NCBI RefSeq assembly: GCF_002909235.1
Contig: NZ_PHQQ01000007.1
Coordinates: forward strand, 62,001-126,000
Length of the DNA: 64,000 nucleotides
Source: Arenibacter catalasegens
GTDB lineage: Bacteria; Bacteroidota; Bacteroidia; Flavobacteriales; Flavobacteriaceae
Direction of reading: 5' to 3'
Shown here: positions 44,388 to 53,706 of the stretch, in pieces
How positions within the stretch are numbered: position 1 is the first letter of the stretch
How the letters are laid out: each line of letters starts with the position of its first letter
Program-made: the position numbers and the translations under genes
Notes under the pieces: generated by a model
Seen by the model: the letters and a program-made list of their open reading frames with translations, nothing else
The model's database searches: none
What the model was told of the DNA's origin: nothing

Positions 44388-46175
44388 ATGAAATATTTGA
44401 TTGTGATTTTATGCTTCTTTAGTTTGAATATAGCTAAATCACAGGAGTTGTTGCTGGAAGCGGAAAGTTTTGATGATAAAGGGGGGTGGGTCGTGGATCC
44501 CCAATTTATTGAACAAATGGGGTCTTCCTATCTTCAAGCTCACGGTATGGGCGTAGCTGTAGAAAATGCACGAACCCAGGTAATTTTCAAAAAAAATGGT
44601 GACTATAAAGTTTGGGTACGAACCAAAAATTGGGTACCGGGAGATTGGGAAGCACCGGGAAAATTTCAGATAAAAGTAAATGATTTGGTGTTGGGAAATA
44701 CCCTTGGCCTCCGTTCTGGCTGGGGTTGGGAATATGCTGGAGCTGTTCAGATAAAGAATGTAAAGAATACTTTGGAACTTGTAGATCTTACAGGTTTTAA
44801 TGGCCGTTGTGATGCCATCTATTTTACTACTTCTGACGTTGAACCGCCTTCATCTATGAAAAAGTTGGCTACTTGGAGGAAAACTGTAGTTATGGAGCCC
44901 TTGGCACCCAAAGTTACCAAGAAGTATGACCTAGTTGTTGTAGGAGGAGGAATTGCTGGTTGCGCAGCGGCTATAGCGGCCGCAGAACAAGGGCTTCAGG
45001 TTGCGTTAATTCATGACCGACCTGTTTTGGGAGGTAATGCCAGTAGCGAAATTAGGGTACATACCTTGGGTATATACGGAAATTTTGAAAGGATTCTTAA
45101 AAAGTTGGATACCGAACATTATCCCAATGGATCTCCCGAAGCACATAAAGACCAAATAAAAAGGGATAACAATGTGAAAAGTTATGAGAATATTTCCCTC
45201 TTTTTAAATTGGAGGGCGTATGATGCAAAAGCTGTTGAAAATAAGATCAGCTATGTAGATGCGCGACAAACTGCAACCTCCGAGCGCATTCGTTTTGAGG
45301 CGCCACTTTTTGTAGATTCAACCGGTGATGGTTGGATAGGTTTTTGGGCCGGTGCAGAATTTTCTTATGGACGGGAAAGTGTAGATCAATATGGGGAAGA
45401 ATGGAAAGAGCATGGGGAATTATGGAGTCCAAAGCAACCCGACAATGCTGTAATGGGATCTTCGGTGCTGTGGCGTTCCTTTGAAGCGGACCATAAGGAA
45501 GACTTTCCTGAAGTGCCTTGGGCAATGCCAGTGGCTAGAGATTATGCCAAAGTCAAGGGAGAATGGCAGTGGGAGTTTAGCCGTAATGATCTTAATCAAA
45601 TAGACGATGCCGAGGAAATTCGCGATCATATGCTAAGGGCTATTTATGGTTCATTCGGTAATGCAAAAAAGATACCGGAAAATGCCAATCGAAAATTGGA
45701 ATGGGTATCTTATCTAGTTGGTAAACGGGAATCCAGAAGATTGGTCGGGGATTATATATTTACCTTGAATGATGCTAAATCTGGCCGCACTTTTCCCGAT
45801 GGCGTAGTTGAGGAAACTAGGGAAGTGGATGTTCATTATCAGACGGTGTTGGAGGATGAGAAAAATCCTGACTTTATTTCTGAGGCACTTTTTTACAAGA
45901 CGCCTAAATATTATATCCCTTACCGAAGTTTGTATTCAAAAAATATTAGCAATTTATTTATGGCCGGCAGGAACTTCAGTACCTCACATGTTGGTCTGGG
46001 CGGACCAAGGGTAATGAGAACTACGGGGCAAATGGGGGCGGCTGTAGGCTTTGCGGCCTCACTTTGTAAAAAGTACGATGTTGACCCCAGAGATATTTAT
46101 TCTGGGTATTTGGAGGAATATATGAATCTTATCGAAAAACAAAAATATACACCTATTCCAGATTCCAAGAAATAG
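44388..46175 (+). CDS. Exported FAD-dependent oxidoreductase with N-terminal beta-sandwich
   Basis: A secreted flavoprotein of 595 residues. Signal peptide MKYLIVILCFFSLNIAKSQ; residues about 20-155 form a beta-rich module (LLLEAESFDDKGGW, KNGDYKVWVRTKNW) like those attached to xanthan-lyase-type proteins; then a dinucleotide-binding motif LVVVGGGIAGCAAAIAAAE near residue 184 and the FAD_oxidored pattern GGNASSEIRVHTLG. FMAGRNFSTSHVGLGGPRVM near the end closes the FAD site. The substrate is probably a glycan-derived molecule, by family. It follows the Gfo/Idh gene, 316 bases away. Confidence 0.88.
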   Translation: MKYLIVILCFFSLNIAKSQELLLEAESFDDKGGWVVDPQFIEQMGSSYLQAHGMGVAVENARTQVIFKKNGDYKVWVRTKNWVPGDWEAPGKFQIKVNDLVLGNTLGLRSGWGWEYAGAVQIKNVKNTLELVDLTGFNGRCDAIYFTTSDVEPPSSMKKLATWRKTVVMEPLAPKVTKKYDLVVVGGGIAGCAAAIAAAEQGLQVALIHDRPVLGGNASSEIRVHTLGIYGNFERILKKLDTEHYPNGSPEAHKDQIKRDNNVKSYENISLFLNWRAYDAKAVENKISYVDARQTATSERIRFEAPLFVDSTGDGWIGFWAGAEFSYGRESVDQYGEEWKEHGELWSPKQPDNAVMGSSVLWRSFEADHKEDFPEVPWAMPVARDYAKVKGEWQWEFSRNDLNQIDDAEEIRDHMLRAIYGSFGNAKKIPENANRKLEWVSYLVGKRESRRLVGDYIFTLNDAKSGRTFPDGVVEETREVDVHYQTVLEDEKNPDFISEALFYKTPKYYIPYRSLYSKNISNLFMAGRNFSTSHVGLGGPRVMRTTGQMGAAVGFAASLCKKYDVDPRDIYSGYLEEYMNLIEKQKYTPIPDSKK

Positions 46176-46248
46176 TTTGTTGGGTATTCATCCATCTAGG
46201 AAGTCTCTAAATCTAGTTTAGATATATGAAAGGAGTAAGTAAATCTTC

Positions 46249-47361
46249 ATGAAAATAATAATTGCGACAATACTATTTTGTGGATTTGGATTGGTATGGA
46301 CTCAGAAAATAGAGTTGATCAATACTAGTGTTTCCCAAAATAAAACGTTGAGCAAAAAACCGGAGTTCTTTGCATTGGAATGGCAAGAAGGATTGGTATT
46401 AAAAAATAAAACAACACCATTTTTTATAAAGGTAGAGACTATAGGCAATCAAAATGTTGATCTCCTTGTTAACGAGCAGAATAGACCTGTACTTTATACA
46501 GCTGATATTTGTACTCCGGTCTGTGCAGATGGCGAATGTAGGCTAATGTACCTTACACTTTATTGGAATTTATTGGGTGCATATGTTGGTTATGATAAGG
46601 TGGAGGGCCAGACATTGACGAAACATGATCATGAGGAATTCTTGGGCCAGGATTATGAGAAATTACACTATTTATTAATGGATGATAATTCGATCCTGAA
46701 AAGAAAAAAAATTAATGAGTTGGTGGAGAAACCAGAGGAGTCTGAGCTTGATGGTGCAGACGCCAAAGCGGGAGCCACCATAACCGAGGTAAAGGAATCT
46801 GTGGTAGACGGGGCGCTCTATTCTTGTTATGTAGCTTGGCATATTGCCCACGGTCCCATTAATGGTGAACTGCAGGAATATACTACCTCCATGTATGACA
46901 ATAAATTGAAACGGTTTATGTTAATGAGTAATGTACAGGATTATCAAATGTATGCGCTAAAGACTCTTAACGATGAGGAGTATATTGACTACAAGGACCG
47001 GATAGTTCAGATTTTCAAAGAAGGTATTCCCTTGGTACGTACCTATATTGTCCAAAATCTTCCTAAATTGTTCTGGGAAACCGATAGCCTACAAATCCTA
47101 TTTTGGGATAATTTTGCTACTGTGGATATCAACAACAGAAGTTTATTGCTAAATCATGTTCAGCAGGCGCCGGTTGAGGTATTGGTCTTATTGAGCGGTA
47201 ATTTGGAGATAATGACTAAAAATCAACTCAAATTATTCCTAGCGGCCATTAAAAATAAGGTGAAGACCAATTCTGAAATTAATGCCAATTTATTGATTTT
47301 TGTAAATTCGGGTAAGCATACATACGCTTATATTGTAGCCGAATTTTTGGAGACCTTGTAA
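46249..47361 (+). CDS. Exported protein of unknown family with DAxAGAT and Cys motifs
   Basis: A 370-residue protein with signal peptide MKIIIATILFCGFGLVWTQ. I do not recognise a named domain. Two features stand out: three cysteines spaced C88-x3-C92-x4-C97 in TADICTPVCADGECRLMYLT, and D171-A-K-A-G-A-T177, which resembles the SGAT site where FMN is covalently bound in NqrC/RnfG-type domains. KHDHEEFLGQDYEKLHYLLMD lies between them. The C-terminal third is helical, HEAT-like. It sits between the FAD oxidoreductase and the CstA-family gene. A redox role is conceivable but unproven. Confidence 0.7.
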   Translation: MKIIIATILFCGFGLVWTQKIELINTSVSQNKTLSKKPEFFALEWQEGLVLKNKTTPFFIKVETIGNQNVDLLVNEQNRPVLYTADICTPVCADGECRLMYLTLYWNLLGAYVGYDKVEGQTLTKHDHEEFLGQDYEKLHYLLMDDNSILKRKKINELVEKPEESELDGADAKAGATITEVKESVVDGALYSCYVAWHIAHGPINGELQEYTTSMYDNKLKRFMLMSNVQDYQMYALKTLNDEEYIDYKDRIVQIFKEGIPLVRTYIVQNLPKLFWETDSLQILFWDNFATVDINNRSLLLNHVQQAPVEVLVLLSGNLEIMTKNQLKLFLAAIKNKVKTNSEINANLLIFVNSGKHTYAYIVAEFLETL

Positions 47362-47417
47362 TAAATAGAAAAGTGTAAGTAGAGTTAAAAAAGAATCAAA
47401 ATTATAACATTATTTAA

Positions 47418-48857
47418 ATGATATCATTCTTATTATCGATTGGAGCTTTAATACTAGGCTATTTTACTTACGGAAAATTTGTGGAACGGATTTTTGGTGT
47501 GGATAAGGATAGGGAAACCCCGGCAGTACGCCTTAGGGATAATGTAGATTTTATGACATTGCCCACCTGGAAGGTATTTTTGATTCAATTTTTAAACATA
47601 GCGGGATTGGGACCAATTTTTGGTGCAATAGCTGGAGCGATGTTTGGACCGGCCGCCTTTTTATGGATTGTATTGGGAAGTATTTTTGCAGGTGCTGTGC
47701 ACGACTATTTTTCCGGAATGTTATCTATAAGGCATGATGGGTTGAGCATCAGTGAAGTGGTGGGAATATATCTTGGAACCACCGCAAAACAATTTATGCG
47801 CTTTTTTTCGGTAGTCCTTTTGATATTTGTTGGAACTGTTTTTTTGGTAGGACCCGCAAAAATAATTGATGGTATGACGGGGAATATCTGGAGTGTGTGG
47901 ATTTGGGTGGCCATTATTTTGGTTTACTACATTCTTTCCACATTACTGCCTATAGATAAATTAATAAGTAAGCTCTACCCAATATTTGGGGTAGCTATGC
48001 TGCTTATGGCCATTGGGTTGCTTATTGCTCTCTTTTTTGGAGATTATAATATTCCTGAATTGGTACCGAGTAATTTAAGAAATATGACCAATGACCCCGA
48101 GGCAACACCATTGTTTCCAATTTTATTTATAACTATTGCATGTGGTGCCATTTCAGGATTCCATGCTACCCAGTCTCCATTAATGGCACGCTGTATGAAA
48201 AACGAAACCCTTGGAAGAAAGATATTTTACGGAACCATGGTAACGGAGGGAATCGTGGCCTTAATTTGGGCTGCTGCTGCCATGACCTTTTTTGGAAATG
48301 TGGAAGAATTAAATGGAGCAATGTTAGCTAATAACAATAACGCTGCCTGGGCAGCCAATGAAATATCGCTTAATATGTTGGGTAAGTTCGGCGGCATACT
48401 GGCCTTATTGGGAATAGTTGCTGCCCCAATTACTTCGGGAGATACCGCATTTAGGTCGGCACGCCTAATATTATCGGATATCTTTAAGTCGAACCAAAAA
48501 AAAATAATCAATAGGCTTCTTATTAGCCTACCCTTGTTCATCATCGCCTTCGCACTAACACAGATAGACTTTGGAATTATATGGCGCTATTTTGCATGGA
48601 GTAACCAAACCTTGGCCATGATCGTGCTTTGGACCATAACGGCATATTTAATCTATGAAAACAAGGCCTACTGGGTAACCCTATTGCCAGCCATTTTTAT
48701 GACCATGGTATGTAGTACCTATATTTTAATAGCCCCGGAAGGATTCCAACTATCCAATGAAATCTCCTATATAGGTGGAACTCTAATAACATTGACCATC
48801 ACTATCGCATTTTGGGTTTATACCTCCCAAAAGAAAAAAGTCTTTGTAGGGATATAA
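47418..48857 (+). CDS. cstA: CstA family (carbon starvation) transporter
   Basis: A multi-span inner-membrane transporter of 479 residues, short compared with E. coli CstA (701). Family signatures: FLIQFLNIAGLGPIFGAIAG, AAFLWIVLGSIFAGAVHDYF, GAISGFHATQSPLMARCM and GDTAFRSARLI. CstA proteins take up peptides or pyruvate under carbon limitation. It starts 56 bases after the preceding exported protein, so cotranscription is possible. No partner yjiX-like gene is visible. Confidence 0.93.
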   Translation: MISFLLSIGALILGYFTYGKFVERIFGVDKDRETPAVRLRDNVDFMTLPTWKVFLIQFLNIAGLGPIFGAIAGAMFGPAAFLWIVLGSIFAGAVHDYFSGMLSIRHDGLSISEVVGIYLGTTAKQFMRFFSVVLLIFVGTVFLVGPAKIIDGMTGNIWSVWIWVAIILVYYILSTLLPIDKLISKLYPIFGVAMLLMAIGLLIALFFGDYNIPELVPSNLRNMTNDPEATPLFPILFITIACGAISGFHATQSPLMARCMKNETLGRKIFYGTMVTEGIVALIWAAAAMTFFGNVEELNGAMLANNNNAAWAANEISLNMLGKFGGILALLGIVAAPITSGDTAFRSARLILSDIFKSNQKKIINRLLISLPLFIIAFALTQIDFGIIWRYFAWSNQTLAMIVLWTITAYLIYENKAYWVTLLPAIFMTMVCSTYILIAPEGFQLSNEISYIGGTLITLTITIAFWVYTSQKKKVFVGI

Positions 48858-48904
48858 GAATTATTTCTCATATACTTCTTTTGAAGACGGGCAATAAATA
48901 CTCC

Positions 48905-49158
48905 TTACAAATAACTCAGCCACCATTTATCACGATTATTAAGCTTATAGATCATGTACTTTTTGTATAAGGGATATAGTGCAAGTATTAATCCGATCCA
49001 TATTAAATAAACAATCCAAAGGGCATATCCACATCTGTGGGGTCAATAAAAAATGAACCATAATTAAAATAGTCCCTAACATGGTCTAGGGCCATAATAA
49101 CCATGACCAAACCTCTTAATATATCAATGGATTCTATTCGGTTGGTTTTTGGTTGCAT
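48905..49158 (-). pseudogene. Internally deleted DUF1624 / heparan-glucosaminide acetyltransferase-like gene
   Basis: The minus strand opens with [20 protein letters not shown] and [17 protein letters not shown], the N-terminus of DUF1624 membrane acyltransferases. After DPTDVD (about residue 44) the sequence jumps, out of frame, into [20 protein letters not shown] and ends NNRDKWWLSYL at 48905, the normal C-terminus. About 300 codons of membrane domain are missing and the frames do not match at the join (about 49021-49035). The remaining frame stops after LFI. So this is a relic left by one deletion. Confidence 0.85.
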
Positions 49159-49295
49159 AAATATAATGTTGTTTTTGGTTGATTATTAGAGCACATTATA
49201 ACTGGGTAATAATTGCAGATGTAGTTTTAACTTGCTTAAATATACCAACTACCTCCGGATTCTTTATAGAGTTGGGCCATACGCCTGGAATATTA

Positions 49296-50939
49296 TTAGG
49301 ATTTAAAAATCACGTTTTGGTCAGCTTCAAACCATGTTTTGTACAAGGGCTGGAATACCCTTTCCAAACTATTTCTCTTTATTTTTAATGTTGGAGTGGA
49401 AAATCCATTGGCAACGTTCCATTCCTCTTCCATAACTACAACTTTGGATATTTTCTCATGTTTTTGCAGACTTGGATTAATGTCTAAAATGGTTTGATGT
49501 AAACTTTTACTTAGATCATCTTTGGATTTGGACTTTCCTAAAGATGAGACGGTAACTAGCGCAATAGGCTGAGGTATACCTGTGCCAACGACGCAGATCT
49601 GTTCAATATCGGTATTCTTTGAAATTTGAAGTTCTATAGGAGCTGGGGATATGTATTTTCCTTTATCGGTTTTAAATTGATCTTTCACTCTTCCTGTGAT
49701 TGTTAAATAACCTTCATGATCGTATTCGCCGATATCCCCGGTTTTAAAATATCCATACACATCAAAAACTTCCGCTGTTATTTCCGGTGCTTTGTAATAA
49801 CCCTTAAAAAGACAATTGTTTAAAATTAAAATTTCACCTTCCTCAGAGAATTTAATTTTCACCCCTTCCAGTGCTTTGCCTACAGTACCTATTTTACTTT
49901 GACCGGATAAATTGGTATGTGAAATACAACAATCCTCCGTCATACCATAGGCTTGTTGAATAGTGATGCCAATAGTATTATACCATTTAACCAAACTACT
50001 AGCAATGGGTGCAGCCGCCGAGGCAATGAATGATGCGTTGGACAATCCCAATTTGGTCTGGATTTTTTTCTTTATTGATTTGTTTACGAATGGGATGGAT
50101 AATAGTAAGGATAATTTCCTTTGTGGAAGACTTTCCAAAATTTTTTCTTGAAATTTGGTCCAAATTCTAGGTACGCCAAAGAAAATATCCGGTTGTAATT
50201 TTTCTAAATTCTCGGCGAATGTTTCCAAAGAATAAGGAAAGGTTATCTGGCCGCCATAAAAAAGTATTCCATTGCAAAAAGCACGTTCCGCAACATGTGC
50301 CAAAGGCAAATAAGAAAAAAATTTGGGATTCTTTGGGAGGTTTATGACCTGGGTAAATGTACTTGAACTATTGGTGAAATTCCCTGAAGTATGCATTACT
50401 CCTTTTGGTTGTCCCGTAGTTCCAGAGGTATATATAATTGTCCGTAGATCATCGCTTTTCGGTATACACAAATCCATCAACTCCAATTCCTGGTTCAAAA
50501 TGTCTTCCCAATATAATCCGGTATTAGCTCCAAATGCTTTTACACTAATTATGGGGATATTGGGAATGCCTGTTTTTTGGGATGCAAAATCGTCCAGTTT
50601 CCCAATAATAATGGCTTTGGATTCACTATGTGTTAATATTTGATTTATCCCTTCGGAGGTCAATGTTGGGTAGATGGGAATGGAAATAAATCCTGCCATG
50701 GATATGGCCAAATCCGCCATAATCCAGTGGGGGCAATTTTTGGAAAGCAAGGCAATATGACTTTTGTTAGGTAGTCCTAGTTTCAATAAATACGAAGCCA
50801 ATTTTCTCATTTCAATCCCAGCATCGGAATATGAAATGCTCTTTTGATGGCTCTCAAAATTCTGAATCAAGAACGGCTTACTTGGTGTTTCCTTTTCCCA
50901 ATAAAGAAAAGCCTCTATTGAAGAACTGAAATTATTCAT
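49296..50939 (-). CDS. AMP-forming acyl-CoA ligase
   Basis: An ANL-family ligase of 547 residues activating a fatty or aryl acid to its CoA thioester. The ATP loop is IIYTSGTTGQPKGVMHTSG near residue 168; QQAYGMTEDCC is motif A5; TGDIGEYDHEGYLTITGRVK and the catalytic-lysine region follow. It resembles long-chain (FadD15-type) ligases, but acid specificity cannot be read. It is the last gene of a tight minus-strand operon (gaps 17, 15 and 12 bases). Confidence 0.92.
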   Translation of the reverse strand: MNNFSSSIEAFLYWEKETPSKPFLIQNFESHQKSISYSDAGIEMRKLASYLLKLGLPNKSHIALLSKNCPHWIMADLAISMAGFISIPIYPTLTSEGINQILTHSESKAIIIGKLDDFASQKTGIPNIPIISVKAFGANTGLYWEDILNQELELMDLCIPKSDDLRTIIYTSGTTGQPKGVMHTSGNFTNSSSTFTQVINLPKNPKFFSYLPLAHVAERAFCNGILFYGGQITFPYSLETFAENLEKLQPDIFFGVPRIWTKFQEKILESLPQRKLSLLLSIPFVNKSIKKKIQTKLGLSNASFIASAAAPIASSLVKWYNTIGITIQQAYGMTEDCCISHTNLSGQSKIGTVGKALEGVKIKFSEEGEILILNNCLFKGYYKAPEITAEVFDVYGYFKTGDIGEYDHEGYLTITGRVKDQFKTDKGKYISPAPIELQISKNTDIEQICVVGTGIPQPIALVTVSSLGKSKSKDDLSKSLHQTILDINPSLQKHEKISKVVVMEEEWNVANGFSTPTLKIKRNSLERVFQPLYKTWFEADQNVIFKS

Positions 50940-50956
50940 GACGGTATTTTTTTAGA

Positions 50957-52006
50957 TTAAAAATTATTGTCGTCAACGTCTTTAATGAATTTGATCAATC
51001 CAGTGAAATAGGTCTTTTGGTCATCGTATTGCGATAAATGGCTGCCATTTGGGCATAATAAAAATCTGCCCTTTGGTAGTTCTTGGGACATCCATTCCAT
51101 GTATTTCGGATCCATGGTATCATGTGTGGCACCGATAACCAAGGTAGGAACTGTAATGGTTTTTAATCTCTCGGAGACATCCCAGCCCTTTAAAGAGGCA
51201 TTGCCGGTAACCCCAAATTCACTATAACCTTGCATAAAAACATAAATATTGGGGTTGAGGTGGGCCATTGCGCGATTAATGGATTCTGGCCATTTATTCA
51301 TAGGCAATCTTAAAAAGTGTTCGGTATAGTAATGTTGCATTACGAGTTCCGAATATTTGGGATTCATAAAATCATCATTGGCCTCCATTGCCTTTATTTC
51401 CTTATAGACCTCAGGAGGTAATTGTGGCCCCAGCACTTCAGCAGCATATTTCTCATATTCTGGTATGCTGGCCATCATATTGGAAATAATAAGTCCTTTT
51501 AAATTATCTTGATATTTCAAGGCGTACTCCATCGCCAAAATACCGCCCCAAGATTGCCCAAGAAGGTAAAAGTTGTCTTTATTAAGGTTTAGTGCTTTTC
51601 GAACTTGCTCCACTTCCTCAACAAAATGATCTGTGGTCCAAAGAGTGGAATCATTTGGTTTGTCACTGTAATAGGAGTCCAATTGATCGTAATAAATATA
51701 TTCAATTTCTTCTTTTGGTAAATAACCATCAAAACATTCAAAAAATTCGTGTGTACCACCTGGACCCCCATGAAGTAATAACACCTTCATTTTGGGATTG
51801 TTGCCTACCCGTTTAGTCCATACCTTAAAAATTCCTTTAGGGGTATTGATGGCTATCATATTGATTCCGCCTGTAAATTGATCTTCGCTATTGGAGTAAT
51901 CCATATAGGTGGATGTGGGCTCCGTTTCCATTTTTGATTCTTGTTTTTCCGCACAGGAAACTAAAAAAACAAGAAAAATGTTCGTGATTAAAAATACTGT
52001 TCTCAT
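50957..52006 (-). CDS. Proline-iminopeptidase-like S33 hydrolase, lipoprotein
   Basis: An exported alpha/beta hydrolase of 349 residues. MRTVFLITNIFLVFLVSCAEK is a lipoprotein signal with Cys18. The oxyanion motif LLLHGGPGGTHEF and nucleophile GQSWGG are diagnostic of the prolyl aminopeptidase (S33) family; GATHDTMDP gives the acid and NGSHLSQYD the base His. Relatives cleave N-terminal proline or act as amide hydrolases or epoxide-type enzymes. Operon position with the O-methyltransferase and ligase hints at a small-molecule role. Confidence 0.9.
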   Translation of the reverse strand: MRTVFLITNIFLVFLVSCAEKQESKMETEPTSTYMDYSNSEDQFTGGINMIAINTPKGIFKVWTKRVGNNPKMKVLLLHGGPGGTHEFFECFDGYLPKEEIEYIYYDQLDSYYSDKPNDSTLWTTDHFVEEVEQVRKALNLNKDNFYLLGQSWGGILAMEYALKYQDNLKGLIISNMMASIPEYEKYAAEVLGPQLPPEVYKEIKAMEANDDFMNPKYSELVMQHYYTEHFLRLPMNKWPESINRAMAHLNPNIYVFMQGYSEFGVTGNASLKGWDVSERLKTITVPTLVIGATHDTMDPKYMEWMSQELPKGRFLLCPNGSHLSQYDDQKTYFTGLIKFIKDVDDNNF

Positions 52007-52021
52007 AACTACAACGTATTT

Positions 52022-53059
52022 TTATTTTATAGCTATCGCCGCACTTGTTGGACCTTTCAACGGCATTAATGAAGTTGATTTAAATCCTGCCTCCAGGGCC
52101 ATTTTATTAAAATCGGAAGCAGAGAAGTCATAACCTTCAGCCGTCTCAATAAGCATGTTCAGGGACATCAAAAGCCCAAAGGCATTTTTACTTCTTTCAT
52201 TATCTATAATATTTTCGATTACAACAAAGGCACCTCCTTTAGGTAGGGCATCATATGCTTTTTTTATAAGGGCCTTTTTATCCTTGGTACCCCAGTCATG
52301 TAAAATGTTACCCATGGTAATGATATCCGATTTTGGAAAATCATCAGTAAAAAAATCTCCTGATGTGATTTTCACCTTATCCTTTAAACCCATATTCTGG
52401 ACGTTTTCCTTTGCAATGGGCTCTACCTGGGGCAGATCCATGGATGTACATTGCATATGTTGATTGTTCATGGCTACGTGAGCCGCTAAAAATCCTCCCG
52501 CCCCACCAATATCGCAAAGGGTTTTGTAATTCGAAAAATTAAATGCCTTGGCAAATTCTATAAAATTTCCCATTTGTACCCCGGCCATTGCTCCAACAAA
52601 TTCCCGAAGTTTTTTTGGATCTGCATAAACCGCTTCAAAAATGGGTTTTCCACCATTTTTGGTTTCATTTTGCGGCAAGCCCGTTTTTAGTCCATCCTCC
52701 AAATTGTTCCAAAAGGGGTACAAACGGTTGTTGCACATTTCCAAAATTCCACCTATGTAGGTAGGTTTGTTCTTGTCCAGAAAGAAATCGGCATCCTCTG
52801 CATTACCGTAAAGAGCACTTTCTTTTAATCCCTTTCTTTTCAAAAAGCCCATCGCTACCAAGGCATCCAAAAAATCATATAGGCTTCGAGAGTGCAAACT
52901 TAGCCTGGATTGAATGTCTTTACCAGATAATTCCCGTTTCGCCAAAATGGTAAAAAGGTCCATATTTACTGCTGTAAGCAAGGTTTTGGTGCCAAAAAAT
53001 CCGGTACCGACCTGCATAATTTTTGAAGGGTCCAATGTTATCTTTTCTGCTGTTTCCAT
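52022..53059 (-). CDS. O-methyltransferase (plant-type, acetylserotonin MT-like)
   Basis: A SAM-dependent O-methyltransferase of 345 residues. An N-terminal dimerisation winged helix (about 15-95, including GKDIQSRLSLHSRSLYDFLD) precedes the SAM fold with LCDIGGAGGFLAAHVA, SMDLPQVEPIA and the catalytic GNILHDWGTKDK, whose His is the general base in this family. Substrates are usually hydroxylated aromatics or polyketides. It lies 12 bases after the thioesterase gene in the operon. Confidence 0.92.
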   Translation of the reverse strand: METAEKITLDPSKIMQVGTGFFGTKTLLTAVNMDLFTILAKRELSGKDIQSRLSLHSRSLYDFLDALVAMGFLKRKGLKESALYGNAEDADFFLDKNKPTYIGGILEMCNNRLYPFWNNLEDGLKTGLPQNETKNGGKPIFEAVYADPKKLREFVGAMAGVQMGNFIEFAKAFNFSNYKTLCDIGGAGGFLAAHVAMNNQHMQCTSMDLPQVEPIAKENVQNMGLKDKVKITSGDFFTDDFPKSDIITMGNILHDWGTKDKKALIKKAYDALPKGGAFVVIENIIDNERSKNAFGLLMSLNMLIETAEGYDFSASDFNKMALEAGFKSTSLMPLKGPTSAAIAIK

Positions 53060-53071
53060 GTTACAAAGTAT

Positions 53072-53617
53072 TTAGATTAATATGTCAGTTGTATTTTTTA
53101 AAAGTTGGTAATCACTACTAAATATGTCATGTATTTCTGCTGAAATTTTCAATTCATCAACTGTGACACCACAATTTTTGAATATCATTTTTAAATCCTG
53201 TGCCTTCTTGTCTTTCCAAAAAGCGGCTTTTGTATAGCCAATGGCACACACTTGGTTATTTTGTTCAAAAACCTGACTGTGATAGACCCATTTGTCATCC
53301 CATCCTTCCAGGATAAGGGTGATTTTGAAAGTTGACCACATTTTTAATGGTTTTTTGTAGATAATTTTTTGAGACCCTAATACCGCATACATCCCTTTTT
53401 TTACAGTATTCTCAAATAGTTTTGAGCGAAACATTTTCTCAAATCGAATGAAGTCCATGTAATAAGCGTACTTGGCATTGGACATATATCTGAAGGTGTC
53501 GCAATCTAAAATACTAACCCTTTGTTTTCTAGTTTGATTAGATGTCAGATCAACTTCCTTCCAAAATAATTTGGAACCTATAAAAATGTATAGTAGCTGT
53601 AACCAATAATAGACCAT
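53072..53617 (-). CDS. Hotdog-fold acyl-CoA thioesterase-like protein (THEM6 type)
   Basis: A 181-residue 4HBT-type protein with a short hydrophobic N-terminus (MVYYWLQLLYIFIGSKLFW). The pattern RVSILDCDTFRYMSNAKYAYYMD and GSQKIIYKKPLKMWSTFKI matches the THEM6/4HBT_2 family, although Asp-containing catalytic spacing (RYMSNAKYAYYMD in place of HMNNARYLRELD) is variant. It probably hydrolyses an acyl-CoA. First gene of the four-gene operon, 90 bases downstream of the SnoaL-like gene. Confidence 0.82.
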   Translation of the reverse strand: MVYYWLQLLYIFIGSKLFWKEVDLTSNQTRKQRVSILDCDTFRYMSNAKYAYYMDFIRFEKMFRSKLFENTVKKGMYAVLGSQKIIYKKPLKMWSTFKITLILEGWDDKWVYHSQVFEQNNQVCAIGYTKAAFWKDKKAQDLKMIFKNCGVTVDELKISAEIHDIFSSDYQLLKNTTDILI

Positions 53618-53706
53618 TAAAAATTTGTTGATTTTCGATTATATAAGTTTATTTTTATCGGCCAACGTTGCTTGGTTTTCGACATTCCCGTTTATCCTTG
53701 TTTTTT

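Noticed and set aside
49179-49388. 69-residue plus-strand frame
   Set aside because: Lies over the 3' end of the acyl-CoA ligase gene and its downstream gap; no coding features.
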